Assembly (NCBI RefSeq): GCF_000300535.1
Contig: NZ_AMSH01000037.1
Span: 1-34,383, forward strand
DNA from: Bacillus xiamenensis
Lineage (GTDB): Bacteria; Bacillota; Bacilli; Bacillales; Bacillaceae
Direction: 5' to 3'
Length of the DNA: 34,383 nucleotides
The stretch's first letter is position 1, and every line of letters begins with the position of its first letter. Of this stretch, positions 24,357-33,583 are shown in pieces. The notes under the pieces were generated by a model. That model saw nothing but the letters and a program-made list of their open reading frames with translations. It was not told where the DNA came from and searched no databases. A program made the translations under genes and the position numbers.

Positions 24357-25766
24357 ATGGGACAAGGCTTCAAAATGAATTGGGATAAATTATTATCTGG
24401 CATTAGACTTAGACAAAAAATGGTATCCACAAGAGAAATAAATGACGGCAGAAATGATTTTGATGATGACTATTCTAGGTTAATTTTTAGTTCTTCTATT
24501 AGAAGATTACAAGACAAAGCACAAGTGTTCCCTCTTGATAGTAGTGATTTTGTGCGTACAAGGTTAACACACTCCCATGAAGTTTCTGCAATCGGGCGTT
24601 CTCTAGGCTCTAGTATTGAAAAGGTATTAATAAAAGATGAGAAGTTAAATGTTAAACATAGCGGCAAAATAAGTTCCTTACTTGCTACTGCTGGTCTAAT
24701 ACACGATTTAGGGAACCCACCCTATGGACATTATGGTGAATCAGCAATTCAAACATTTTTTAAAAGATGGTTTTATGATGATAATAATAAACATAAGAAA
24801 AACCTCACAGTTCAACAGATTGCAGATTTTGAAAATTTTGAAGGAAATGCACAAACGTTTAGATTACTCACTAAACTTCATAATTTAAAACATGATAGTT
24901 ATGGTTACAATCTATCAGCTGCAACCCTAGCTACAATTATTAAGTATCCACGTTCTTCAACTGAAGGTAATAAAAATAATGAAAATATGGGTACTAGCTT
25001 TAAGAAATTTGGATATTTACAAAGTGAAAAAGATAGATTTGATTTAGTGAAGAAGTTTACAGGTATTGGAGATTTCAGACACCCTCTTACCTTCTTATTA
25101 GAGGCTTCTGATGACATTGCTTATTCCGCAGCAGATATTGAAGACGGCTGCAAAAAAGGGGTTTTAGATTACACAACTATTAAAGAAATATTAGACAAGC
25201 ATCTATCAAATGGATCAGACGAAGATAAAATCCTCTGTAATTATTTTCACTCAGTATATGAAGAAAACAAAGTTCGAACAGATAGGCTAGATAATACAGT
25301 TCAAAAATTTAGAATTCAGGCTCAAGGTTTCATGATTAAATCTGTTACAAAAAAGTTCGTTCAACTACACGACAAGATCCTAGAAGGAAAATTCGATGAA
25401 GATATTTTATTAGCATCAGAAGCAGCAAATATCCGACTGGCTTTTAAAGATTTATCTAAAATCATATTCAAGGATAATGAAATTCAAGTGAGAGAATTAG
25501 CAGGTGGAACAGTTATCCAAGGTCTTCTTCAAAAATTTGTAACAGCTGCACTTTCCAGTAATTGTAATGAAGCTAAAACAGAAGATGGAAAGCTATATTC
25601 ATTGATATCAAGCAATTACAGAGATATAATGGAGTTAGTTCACAAAAAACATTCTACAGAACCTTCAACATATGAAAGATTACTTCTTGTTACTGACTTT
25701 ATATGTGGCATGACAGATACTTACGCCTTAGAATATTATAGACGGTTAGCAGGAATTAAACTCTAA
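24357..25766 (+). CDS. Deoxyguanosinetriphosphate triphosphohydrolase-like HD protein
   Basis: A 469-aa HD-domain enzyme very like E. coli Dgt, which splits dGTP to deoxyguanosine and triphosphate. Landmarks: SSIRRLQDKAQVFPL, TRLTHSHEV (metal His72), GLIHDLGNPPYGHYGE (His116, Asp117, catalytic His125 and Glu128), FEGNAQTFRLL and EASDDIAYSAAD (third metal Asp at 252-253), ending FICGMTDTYALEYYRRLAG. All metal and catalytic residues appear intact. Homologues can defend against phage by draining dNTPs. Here it is the first gene of a two-gene unit inside the yyaL insertion. ATG at 24357 follows AGGGGTG; ATG at 24375 is an alternative. Confidence 0.92.
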   Translation: MGQGFKMNWDKLLSGIRLRQKMVSTREINDGRNDFDDDYSRLIFSSSIRRLQDKAQVFPLDSSDFVRTRLTHSHEVSAIGRSLGSSIEKVLIKDEKLNVKHSGKISSLLATAGLIHDLGNPPYGHYGESAIQTFFKRWFYDDNNKHKKNLTVQQIADFENFEGNAQTFRLLTKLHNLKHDSYGYNLSAATLATIIKYPRSSTEGNKNNENMGTSFKKFGYLQSEKDRFDLVKKFTGIGDFRHPLTFLLEASDDIAYSAADIEDGCKKGVLDYTTIKEILDKHLSNGSDEDKILCNYFHSVYEENKVRTDRLDNTVQKFRIQAQGFMIKSVTKKFVQLHDKILEGKFDEDILLASEAANIRLAFKDLSKIIFKDNEIQVRELAGGTVIQGLLQKFVTAALSSNCNEAKTEDGKLYSLISSNYRDIMELVHKKHSTEPSTYERLLLVTDFICGMTDTYALEYYRRLAGIKL

Positions 25767-25778
25767 GGAGGAAAGGCA

Positions 25779-26471
25779 ATGCTCAATGCCTCCCAAATTA
25801 AAAATAAAGCAGGCATAGGCTTTGATAATCTCATTCAAGAAAATCAAAAGATTGATCACCTTATTAAACATTTAAAACATATTGGCGACGTATTTTTGAT
25901 AGGTGGGGCTTTAAGAGACTTTGCTTTAAATGAAGTACCTCGCGACATTGATTTAATGATAGATGCCCCTGCAAATCACCTTGCTACCTTATTGGATAAC
26001 TATTATTACAGAGTGAATCGTTTTGGAGGATTTAATGTTCTAATTGATGATGTTGAATTTGATATTTGGAGTGTTCACAATAATTGGGCATTTGAAAATA
26101 ATTATTATGAAACTAAATTCAATAACATTACTAAAGGCGCCTTCTTTAATTTTGATGCTATTGCACTAAACTTAAGTGATGGTGCTTTAGATGCTACTAA
26201 ATTCATTGATGCAGCAAACAAAAAACTACTAGACATTAATTTGCATACTGACTTTATTGATTCTAATCCTAACCCTGAAAAAAATGTATTACGGGCATTA
26301 CGATTAAAGAAAAAATGGTCATTAAGATTATCACCAACAGCTAAAGAATATTGTCAATGCTGGTATGATAAACAAGACCACCCAATTGACTATATTATGT
26401 ATTTGGAAGAACAGCACTATGGAAATTCTATTTTAAAGACAACTGATTTTGATTTTTTTCGCAAAATATAA
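25779..26471 (+). CDS. Nucleotidyltransferase (poly(A) polymerase/CCA-adding head domain)
   Basis: A 230-aa protein with the polymerase-beta-type head of CCA-adding enzymes: FLIGGALRDFAL (Gly42-Gly43, Arg46-Asp47), then the catalytic carboxylates RDIDLMID (Asp56, Asp58) and FDIW (Asp95), and a neck-like VLRALRLKKKW near residue 170. It is about half the length of a CCA-adding enzyme and lacks the body and tail that hold tRNA, so it may modify another RNA, a protein or a nucleotide. It starts 12 bases after the dGTPase gene with a near-perfect AGGAGG site: clear co-expression. Its role with the dGTPase is unknown. Confidence 0.82.
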   Translation: MLNASQIKNKAGIGFDNLIQENQKIDHLIKHLKHIGDVFLIGGALRDFALNEVPRDIDLMIDAPANHLATLLDNYYYRVNRFGGFNVLIDDVEFDIWSVHNNWAFENNYYETKFNNITKGAFFNFDAIALNLSDGALDATKFIDAANKKLLDINLHTDFIDSNPNPEKNVLRALRLKKKWSLRLSPTAKEYCQCWYDKQDHPIDYIMYLEEQHYGNSILKTTDFDFFRKI

Positions 26472-26505
26472 AAGGACGTATCTAAATTAAAAGATACGTC
26501 CTTTT
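26470..26505 (+). terminator. Strong terminator of the cassette operon
   Basis: AAAAGGACGTATCT (26470-26483) pairs over 14 bases with AGATACGTCCTTTT (26492-26505). The left arm touches the nucleotidyltransferase stop codon. Confidence 0.9.
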
Positions 26506-26566
26506 ATATTATTAATTCTACATGTATATAATATATTATCTATAGTTAATAAAGGTAGGTGATCCC

Positions 26567-26728
26567 ATGCCAAACAAAAAAATACCCAACCGATTAATCG
26601 CTGAAAAGTCGCCATACCTTCTTCAACACGCCTATAACCCGGTCAACTGGTACACCTGGTCAGACGAAGCTTTCGAAAAAGCGAAACGCGAAAACAAACC
26701 TGTTTTCGTATCGATTGGGTATGGTTAA
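26567..26728 (+). pseudogene. Cassette-borne yyaL 5' end (copy C), 53 codons
   Basis: A separate yyaL head with its own ribosome site (AGGTAGGTG). It begins [20 protein letters not shown] and ends SIGYG then TAA at 26726-26728. It shares 40 of the first 52 residues with the native head at 24082, so it comes from a diverged relative, not from a recent duplication. Compared with the native sequence, 17 bases replace six before the core repeat (net +11), which destroys the reading frame into the native 3' part. It looks like a failed or decayed replacement head. Confidence 0.85.
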
Positions 26729-26739
26729 CCAAAGGAACA

Positions 26740-26750
26740 TGCCACTGGTG
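26740..26750 (+). repeat. Right core direct repeat (attR-like)
   Basis: TGCCACTGGTG, identical to 24244-24254 and in frame with the native yyaL 3' part, where it encodes the start of CHWCHVM. Confidence 0.75.
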
Positions 26751-28641
26751 CCACGTCATGGCACACGAAAGCTTTGAAGATCAACAAGTCGCTGACATCC
26801 TAAACGAGCATTTCATTTCAATCAAAGTCGATCGTGAGGAGCGTCCGGACATTGACTCGATGTATATGTCCGTTTGTCAGATGATGACTGGGCAAGGCGG
26901 CTGGCCGCTCAACGTGTTTGTCACGCCTGATCAAAAGCCGTTTTATGCGGGGACTTATTTTCCAAAAAGAAGTGCTTACGGCCGTCCCGGCTTCATTGAA
27001 GCACTGACGCAATTGCTGGATGCTTATCACAACGACCGAGATCATATTGAATCATTGGCAGAAAAGGCAACAAATAATTTGCGGATCAAGGCAGCAGGGC
27101 AGACAGAAAATACGCTCACTCAGGAGTCGATTCACAAAGCCTATTATCAGCTCATGAGCAGCTTTGATACGCTGTATGGCGGCTTCGGTTCTGCGCCTAA
27201 ATTTCCTGCGCCTCATATGCTCTCGTTTCTCATGCGCTATTTTGAATGGACAGGGCAAGAAAATGCGTTATATGCTGTCACAAAAACGTTAAACGGCATG
27301 GCAAACGGCGGTATTTATGATCATATTGGTTCTGGATTTACTCGGTATTCAACCGATGAAAAATGGCTTGTGCCGCATTTTGAAAAGATGCTGTATGATA
27401 ACGCCTTGCTGATAGATGCCTACACCGAAGCCTATCAAATCACTCAACACCCTGAGTACGAAAAGCTTGTCCAAGACCTCATTCAATTTATCAAACGAGA
27501 CATGATGAATCGTGATGGCTCTTTTTATTCAGCAATCGATGCCGATTCGGAAGGAAAGGAAGGGCAATATTACGTTTGGACAAAAGAGGAGATCATGACT
27601 CATTTAGGTGATGACCTCGGCACTTTATTTTGTGCGGTCTATCACATCACAGAGGAAGGAAATTTTGAAGGACAGAACATCCCTCATACCATTTCCACCT
27701 CATTTGATGACATCAAGGCAGCATATTCAATCGACGACAAAACCCTTCATTCCAAACTGCAATCCGCTCGACACATCTTACTCACTGTAAGACAGCAGCG
27801 GCCTGCACCGCTGATCGATGACAAGGTACTCACCTCGTGGAATGCGCTGATGATCTCCGCACTTGCCAAAGCAGGGAGTGTCTTTCATGTAGAAGAAGCC
27901 ATCCGCATGGCAAAACAGGCGATGTCTTTTCTCGAAACACACCTCGTCCAGCAGGAACGGCTCATGGTCCGCTACAGGGAAGGGGACGTGAAGCATCTAG
28001 GCTTTATCGAAGATTATGCGCACATGCTCACAGCATATATGTCTTTATACGAAGCGACCTTTGACCTAGATTGGCTGACAAAAGCCAGAGCCGCTGCTGA
28101 AAATATGTTTGAACTGTTTTGGGATGAGCAAATCGGGGGCTTTTTCTTCTCAGGCTCAGATGCAGAAGCGCTTATCGTTCGTGAAAAAGAAGTATACGAC
28201 GGGGCCATGCCGTCTGGTAACAGTACTGCACTCCAAAAGCTTCTGAAACTAAGCAGAATGATCGGACGTCAAGACTGGATCGAAACACTAGAGAAGATGT
28301 TCAGCGCCTTTTACGTCGATGTCTCTTCCTATCCAAGCGGACATACCGCCTTTTTACAAGGACTATTAAGCCAATATGCCGTAAAACGAGAAATCATTAT
28401 TCTCGGGGAAAAGGGCGATCCGCAAAAAGAACAGCTTCTACAAGCATTGCAAAAACGATTCATGCCATTTGATCTCATTTTAACTGCCGAAACAGGGCAA
28501 GAATTAGCAAGGCTCGCACCTTTTGCAAAAGATTACAAAACGATCAACGACAGCACGACGGTCTATATTTGTGAAAACTACAGCTGCCGCCAGCCGATCA
28601 CCAATCTCGACGAAGCGATGGAACAATTATTCCAAACTTGA
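26740..28641 (+). pseudogene. yyaL: yyaL 3' part (thioredoxin-like/six-hairpin DUF255 protein)
   Basis: From the core repeat the frame reads CHWCHVMAHESFEDQQVADI and continues for a further 600-odd residues to the normal YyaL end (YICENYSCRQPITNLDEA). It holds the rest of the thioredoxin-like domain and the large alpha-barrel part. Upstream of ATG at 26758 there is no start codon in this frame and no ribosome site, so a protein from 26758 (627 aa) would lack the CHWC motif and 60 N-terminal residues. I regard the gene as split. Base composition is that of the core genome. Confidence 0.88.
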
Positions 28642-28793
28642 GCTGTCATATGATGACTATGAGAAGACAAAATGAGGACAAACAGATAAAAAACATGTCA
28701 ATCCGCTAACAATTCGTCTGTACGGTTTTATTTTTCCTCTAAAACGGTTAGAATGCGCACTAGATGTTCTCATACCGAAGGGAGAGAAAATAA

Positions 28794-29564
28794 TTGAAAA
28801 AAGTATCATATACACTCATTGCTTGTCTGTTATCAGTGGGGCTTGCAGCCTGCTCATCAAACGATGCGAAACAGGATAAGCAAAACGATTCAGCCAAAAG
28901 CAAGGAAACAACACAGGCTGACCAAAAAGAGCAGCAAAAGCAAATGGAAGAGATGCAAAAGAAATTAGACGCACAAAAAATTGATGATCAAAAGGTCGTT
29001 GCGACCGTCAACAAAGATAAAATCACAGGAAGTGAATACAATAGCGCCTTATCGACCATTCAAGGTCAGCTTCAGCAGTCAGGACAAGACCCAACATCTA
29101 AAGAAGGCGCAAAAGCTGTCAAGAAGCAAACCATTGATGCGCTAGTAGGTCAAGAGCTCATCCTGCAAGATGCTGAGAAGAAGGGCTATAAAGCCTCTGA
29201 CAAGCAAGTCGATAAGCAGCTAAAAGAAGAAAAGAAACAATTTAAAGACAATGCTCAATTTGAAGAAGCACTCAAAAAGAGCGGACTGACAATGGATCAG
29301 CTGAAAAGTGATATTGCCGACAGCATCAAATACAGCCAATATGTCGACAAAGAAATTAAATCAGCCTCTGTGTCTGAAAAAGACGTCAAAGCGTACTATG
29401 ACCAATACGCCGAACAAATGAAAAAACAAAAACAAAAAGCACCTGATTTCAAAGACGTCAAATCACAAATCAAGAAGCAGTTAGAATCTCAAGAAAAGCA
29501 AAAAGAAGTACAAAAAGAAATTGATCAACTAAAGAAATCTGCAAAAATTGATGTATCGATTTAA
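28794..29564 (+). CDS. SurA_N/PrsA-like lipoprotein
   Basis: A 256-aa lipoprotein: basic KK, hydrophobic core, lipobox LAAC, then a charged linker rich in Lys, Gln, Glu and Asp (about 25-62), and a SurA N-terminal chaperone-type domain (VVATVNKDKITGSEYNSALS..., TIDALVGQELILQDAEKKGYKASDKQVDKQL). It lacks the parvulin PPIase domain of PrsA, so it is probably a holdase-type extracytoplasmic chaperone or foldase relative. Start: TTG at 28794, seven bases after AGGGAGAG. It is monocistronic and ends at a clear terminator. Confidence 0.85.
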   Translation: MKKVSYTLIACLLSVGLAACSSNDAKQDKQNDSAKSKETTQADQKEQQKQMEEMQKKLDAQKIDDQKVVATVNKDKITGSEYNSALSTIQGQLQQSGQDPTSKEGAKAVKKQTIDALVGQELILQDAEKKGYKASDKQVDKQLKEEKKQFKDNAQFEEALKKSGLTMDQLKSDIADSIKYSQYVDKEIKSASVSEKDVKAYYDQYAEQMKKQKQKAPDFKDVKSQIKKQLESQEKQKEVQKEIDQLKKSAKIDVSI

Positions 29565-29574
29565 CCACTATTAA

Positions 29575-29601
29575 AAATCCGCCATTGTGCGGATTTTTTT
29601 T
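29575..29601 (+). terminator. Terminator of the SurA_N lipoprotein gene
   Basis: AAATCCGC (29575-29582) pairs with GCGGATTT (29589-29596), followed by a run of T to 29601. Confidence 0.9.
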
Positions 29602-29681
29602 CATCACTTCATGAACTGTTCTTCCAAAATAATGACAAAAGCCTCATCATAAACATCTTCTCCATCCGATATGATGGGAGT

Positions 29682-29755
29682 ACAAAAGAAAGCGTTATCA
29701 ATTCTTTTGTCTCTGAAAAAGTACAAGATCAAAGACAGACCTCGTACTTTTGTTT
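29682..29755 (+). promoter_or_regulatory. glpT leader: cre-like site and tandem hairpins
   Basis: ACAAAAGAA (29682-29690) pairs with TTCTTTTGT (29702-29710). The region contains AGAAAGCGTTATCA (29687-29700), a good match to the CcpA cre consensus. A second hairpin (AAAAGTAC at 29717-29724 with GTACTTTT at 29744-29751) ends in TTTTGTTT and looks like a leader terminator. In B. subtilis glp genes such terminators are bypassed by GlpP with glycerol-3-phosphate; the same is likely here. Confidence 0.6.
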
Positions 29756-29783
29756 CAGTCATATCTACAAGAGGAGGATGTTT

Positions 29784-31121
29784 ATGTTCAAATGGTTTAA
29801 ACCGGCTCCGCATATCGACAGGCTCGATGATGCCAAAACAGACGAAACCTATAAACGGCTGCGTCTGCAAGTCTTTTTGGGAATCTTTATCGGATATGCG
29901 GGCTACTATTTGCTGCGCAAAAATTTCGCATTTGCCATCCCTTATCTACAGGAAGAAGGGTTCACGAAAAGTGAACTAGGCTTTGTGCTGGCGGCCGTCT
30001 CCATCGCTTATGGCTTCAGTAAATTCATCATGGGCATGATCTCAGACCGCTGTAACCCAAGATACTTCTTAGCCGCCGGACTCTTTCTATCAGCTCTTAT
30101 CAATATCCTATTTGTCTCGTTTCCATGGGTCACGTCCAGTGTATGGATCATGTTTTTATTCATGTTCTTAAACGGCTGGTTTCAAGGCATGGGATGGCCA
30201 CCATGCGGACGAACGATGGCGCATTGGTTTTCGGTGAGTGAACGTGGTACGAAAATGTCGATTTGGAACGTTGCTCATAATATTGGCGGAGGTATTCTTG
30301 CACCACTCATCACACTAGGAATTGTGCTGTTTGCGACTTGGAAAAGTATCTTTTTCTTCCCTGCCATCATTGCCATTATCGTCTCCTTCGTCATTATTCT
30401 TCTCGTACGGGACACACCGCAATCCAATGGTCTTCCGCCAATTGAAGAATACCGAAATGACTATCCGGCTCAACAATATGAGGATCAAGAAAAAGAATTA
30501 AAAGTAAAAGAGATTTTATTTAAATATGTACTCAACAATAAGTTCCTTTGGTACATCGCCATTGCCAACGTCTTTGTGTACTTCGTCCGTTACGGTGTCG
30601 TAGACTGGGCACCTACCTATTTAACAGAAGCAAAAGGATTCTCACCAGAGCATTCACGCTGGTCTTATTTCCTTTATGAATATGCAGGCATCCCTGGTAC
30701 ATTATTGTGCGGGTGGATTAGTGACCGCTTCTTTAGAAGCCGCCGTGCACCTGCTGGCGTCCTCTTTATGATTGGCGTATTAATTGCGGTTCTTGTGTAC
30801 TGGTTAAACCCTGCTGGCAATCCAATGGTTGATAATATTGCCCTCATCAGCATCGGCTTTTTGATTTACGGACCCGTCATGCTCATTGGACTGCAAGCCA
30901 TTGATCTCGCTCCGAAAAAAGCCGCTGGCACCGCTGCCGGACTGACAGGCTTCTTCGGGTATATTGGCGGCTCAGCTTTTGCCAATGCCATGATGGGCGT
31001 AGTAGTCGATCACTATGACTGGACAGGGGGCTTCATTTTACTGGTAGGTTCTTGTGTGCTTGCGATTGTTTTCCTCGCCATGACATGGAATACAGGAAAA
31101 CGTGTAGAGCAAGCTTCATAA
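29784..31121 (+). CDS. glpT: Glycerol-3-phosphate transporter GlpT
   Basis: A 445-aa, 12-segment MFS antiporter of the organophosphate:phosphate family. It imports glycerol-3-phosphate in exchange for phosphate. Long stretches are almost identical to B. subtilis GlpT ([70 protein letters not shown]). Start: ATG at 29784, about six bases after GAGGAGG; the earlier ATG at 29778 touches the ribosome site. It precedes glpQ by 89 bases, probably as an operon. Confidence 0.96.
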   Translation: MFKWFKPAPHIDRLDDAKTDETYKRLRLQVFLGIFIGYAGYYLLRKNFAFAIPYLQEEGFTKSELGFVLAAVSIAYGFSKFIMGMISDRCNPRYFLAAGLFLSALINILFVSFPWVTSSVWIMFLFMFLNGWFQGMGWPPCGRTMAHWFSVSERGTKMSIWNVAHNIGGGILAPLITLGIVLFATWKSIFFFPAIIAIIVSFVIILLVRDTPQSNGLPPIEEYRNDYPAQQYEDQEKELKVKEILFKYVLNNKFLWYIAIANVFVYFVRYGVVDWAPTYLTEAKGFSPEHSRWSYFLYEYAGIPGTLLCGWISDRFFRSRRAPAGVLFMIGVLIAVLVYWLNPAGNPMVDNIALISIGFLIYGPVMLIGLQAIDLAPKKAAGTAAGLTGFFGYIGGSAFANAMMGVVVDHYDWTGGFILLVGSCVLAIVFLAMTWNTGKRVEQAS

Positions 31122-31210
31122 AAATCACATAAAAGATTTATATCCACCCAACATGCCCTTTACATCTATTCCTTATGATGAAGGCAGTTACCGTAAAAGG
31201 AGGATAAAAT

Positions 31211-32092
31211 ATGAAGAAAAGTAGATTACTTGCTTTCGTGTTGCTCTCTTTTGCTTTACTGTCTTTTGCGTGGGTGCCGACCACCATATCAGCACATGAA
31301 AATCTTTTATCTCCAGATCGTCTCTTAACCATTGCACACCGCGGAGCATCAGGGTATGCCCCAGAGCATACCCTGGCTTCCTACAAGCTCGCCACAAACA
31401 TGAATGCAGATTACCTTGAACTCGACCTCCAAATGACAAAGGATGGACATCTCATCGTCATGCACGATGAAACCGTTGACCGGACGACAAACGGAACAGG
31501 CTGGGTTAAAGACCTCACCCTTGACGAAATCAAACAGCTGGATGCCGGTTCATGGTTTAACGAAGCCAACCCCGACAAACAAAATGCCCACTTTATTGGA
31601 CAGCAAGTCCTCACATTAGATGAGGTGTTACACTATTTCGGCAAACAAGAGAATTATTATATTGAAACAAAAAAACCAGACATCTATCCGCAAATGGAAG
31701 AAAAGCTATTGGCCGTCTTAAAGAAACATCACCTTCTTGGAAAACACACGAGAAAAGGGCAGGTCATCATCCAATCCTTCAGCGAGGAAAGTCTGCTAAA
31801 ACTACATAAACTCGCCCCTCGTCTTCCAAAAGTACAACTATTAGACAGAGCCCAAATGACGTCTATTACAGATGATCAGCTCGACTTCATCAAATCATAT
31901 GCAGTGGGGGTCGGACCGAATTTTAGAGCTTTGACACTTGAAAATGTACAACAGGTCAGAAGCCACGGTCTCCTCCTTCATCCATACACAGTCAATAGCG
32001 AGGCAGACATGGTACGCCTTTTGCAATACGGCGTCACGGGGCTTTTCACCAACTTTCCAGATGTCTTTCAGGGTGTAAAAGCTTCACTGTAA
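31211..32092 (+). CDS. glpQ: Glycerophosphodiester phosphodiesterase GlpQ
   Basis: A 293-aa secreted enzyme that hydrolyses glycerophosphodiesters (phospholipid and teichoic-acid products) to glycerol-3-phosphate, which GlpT then imports. A Sec signal peptide ends at about AHA-type ISA-H29. The catalytic set is present: His43-Arg44 (IAHRGASGYAPEHT), Glu70 and Asp72 (LELDLQMTKDG), His85 (VMHDETVDRTTNG). Length equals the B. subtilis protein. AGGAGG precedes ATG. It ends at a bidirectional terminator. Confidence 0.96.
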   Translation: MKKSRLLAFVLLSFALLSFAWVPTTISAHENLLSPDRLLTIAHRGASGYAPEHTLASYKLATNMNADYLELDLQMTKDGHLIVMHDETVDRTTNGTGWVKDLTLDEIKQLDAGSWFNEANPDKQNAHFIGQQVLTLDEVLHYFGKQENYYIETKKPDIYPQMEEKLLAVLKKHHLLGKHTRKGQVIIQSFSEESLLKLHKLAPRLPKVQLLDRAQMTSITDDQLDFIKSYAVGVGPNFRALTLENVQQVRSHGLLLHPYTVNSEADMVRLLQYGVTGLFTNFPDVFQGVKASL

Positions 32093-32098
32093 ATAACA

Positions 32099-32128
32099 AA
32101 AGCCTTGCGGTTCATTCCGCAAGGCTTT
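32099..32128. terminator. Bidirectional terminator between glpQ and the permease gene
   Basis: AAAGCCTTGCGG (32099-32110) pairs with CCGCAAGGCTTT (32117-32128) around a six-base loop. It lies between two convergent genes. Confidence 0.88.
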
Positions 32129-32131
32129 GTA

Positions 32132-33520
32132 TTATTTCAATGTTTGTTCAGAAGAAGCACTATCAATTGGTTCTCGTTTGCCGATTCCAAATACATAAAA
32201 ACTAAGCGCCACTAAAATCAAGAACACAATTCCCACAATCAACGAAATACGTGTATCCTGATTGATGAGCATAAACGCAAGAACCATCAGTAAGAAACCG
32301 ATTGTGACATAATTAGAAAATGGCGCAAGCGGCATCTTGAACGGATGCTGGTCAAGTGCTGCCCCCTTTGCCTTTCTGAAGCCGATATGACTCATTAGAA
32401 TCACAAACCAAGGCACCATGCCAGGAAGAACACTCGCACTATACACATAGACGAAAATATTTGGCGGAGATACGTAATTTAGGACCACTCCTACCGCTAA
32501 ACCGATCAGCACAGCAAATGTCCCAAAATAAGGTACACCGTTCTTTGAAATTTTTGTAAAGAAAGCAGGTGCCTGTCCATTCACACCTAATGTATAAAGC
32601 ATACGCCCCGCACTGAAAATCCCACTATTACAGCCCGACATCGCTGCTGTAATAACAACAAAGTTAATAATACCTGCTGCCGCCGTAATTCCAATTTTCG
32701 CAAACGTCGCCACAAAAGGACTGCCAAGGGTATTCAGCTGATCCCAAGGGTACACGGTCACAATGACAAAGATCGCTCCGATATAGAAAATCAAAATACG
32801 CCAGATGATACTTTTGATAGCATTTGTCAGCGTCTTTTGCGGATTTTGCGCCTCACCTGCTGTAATCCCAATCAGCTCTACTCCTTGATAGGCAGCAATC
32901 ACTAGAGACAATGCAAATAAAAAGCCGCTAAATCCACCTGTAAAGAAACCGCCATGCGCCCAAAGATTAGACAAACCAATCGCTGTTCCACCGTTTCCAA
33001 ATCCAAAGAAAATAATGCCTAAACCCGCAATGATCATTAAAATAATCGTCACAATCTTGATCATCGCAAACCAGAATTCAAACTCACCGAATGACTTAAC
33101 CGAAATCAAATTCGCCGCACCTAAAATGATCATAGCGATTAATCCCGGAATCCACGCTGGTAACTCAGGGAACCAATATTTCATATAAGCACCTACGGCG
33201 ATAATTTCAGACATCCCAACAATGACCCACTGGAACCAGTTACTCCAGGCTGTCATATACCCCGCAAGCGGATGAATATATTGATGCCCAAATGTAGCAA
33301 ACGATCCCGTACTCGGTTCAAGATATAACATTTCTCCCATCGCACGCATAATAAAAAAGATAAAAATACCACAAACTGCGTACGCTAAAAGAACCGATGG
33401 ACCTGTCCATTGAATGGCTTTAGCTGACCCCATAAATAAGCCAACACCAATTGTACCGCCAAGTGCGATCATTTGAATATGACGAGCACTTAACCCTCTC
33501 TTTAATTCCTTTTGAGCCAC
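32132..33520 (-). CDS. Amino acid permease (AapA/AlaP-like, APC superfamily)
   Basis: A 462-aa, 12-segment proton-coupled permease of the amino acid transporter family. Family marks: [27 protein letters not shown] at the start of segment 1, ICGIF...[22 protein letters not shown] in the loop after segment 6, and [14 protein letters not shown]. It is closest in feel to B. subtilis AapA/AlaP-type alanine or small-amino-acid permeases, but I cannot fix the substrate. Start: GTG at 33520, nine bases after GGGGG; the longer frame runs over the leader terminator and is not coding. Confidence 0.9.
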   Translation of the reverse strand: MAQKELKRGLSARHIQMIALGGTIGVGLFMGSAKAIQWTGPSVLLAYAVCGIFIFFIMRAMGEMLYLEPSTGSFATFGHQYIHPLAGYMTAWSNWFQWVIVGMSEIIAVGAYMKYWFPELPAWIPGLIAMIILGAANLISVKSFGEFEFWFAMIKIVTIILMIIAGLGIIFFGFGNGGTAIGLSNLWAHGGFFTGGFSGFLFALSLVIAAYQGVELIGITAGEAQNPQKTLTNAIKSIIWRILIFYIGAIFVIVTVYPWDQLNTLGSPFVATFAKIGITAAAGIINFVVITAAMSGCNSGIFSAGRMLYTLGVNGQAPAFFTKISKNGVPYFGTFAVLIGLAVGVVLNYVSPPNIFVYVYSASVLPGMVPWFVILMSHIGFRKAKGAALDQHPFKMPLAPFSNYVTIGFLLMVLAFMLINQDTRISLIVGIVFLILVALSFYVFGIGKREPIDSASSEQTLK

Positions 33521-33549
33521 TTCTATATTCCCCCTCATCAACAAACAAC

Positions 33550-33583
33550 ATAAAAAATAAAAATCAGAATTTTCATTCTGATT
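33550..33583 (-). terminator. Leader terminator/attenuator before the permease gene
   Basis: AATCAGAAT (33562-33570) and ATTCTGATT (33575-33583) form a perfect nine-base stem with a four-base loop, followed on the minus strand by TTTATTTTTTAT. It lies about 30 bases before the permease start and inside its expected leader, so transcription is probably controlled by attenuation or by a readthrough event. Confidence 0.65.

Larger units (their letters stand above)
24244..26750 (+). mobile_element. 2.5-kb cassette inserted in yyaL (dGTPase + nucleotidyltransferase)
   Basis: The two halves of yyaL are separated by 2,496 bp bounded by the identical 11-mer TGCCACTGGTG. Fusing left and right halves at this repeat gives [18 protein letters not shown] in one frame and a 687-aa YyaL, close to the 689 aa of the B. 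subtilis protein. The insert contains two accessory genes, a terminator and a divergent yyaL 5' end, and is more AT-rich than yyaL. No integrase or transposase is inside, so it was moved by an enzyme acting in trans or by recombination between yyaL copies. Confidence 0.8.

Noticed and set aside
26758-28641. A functional 627-aa YyaL starting at 26758
   Set aside because: No ribosome site, and the start would remove the CHWC motif and the first 60 residues; split gene is the better reading.
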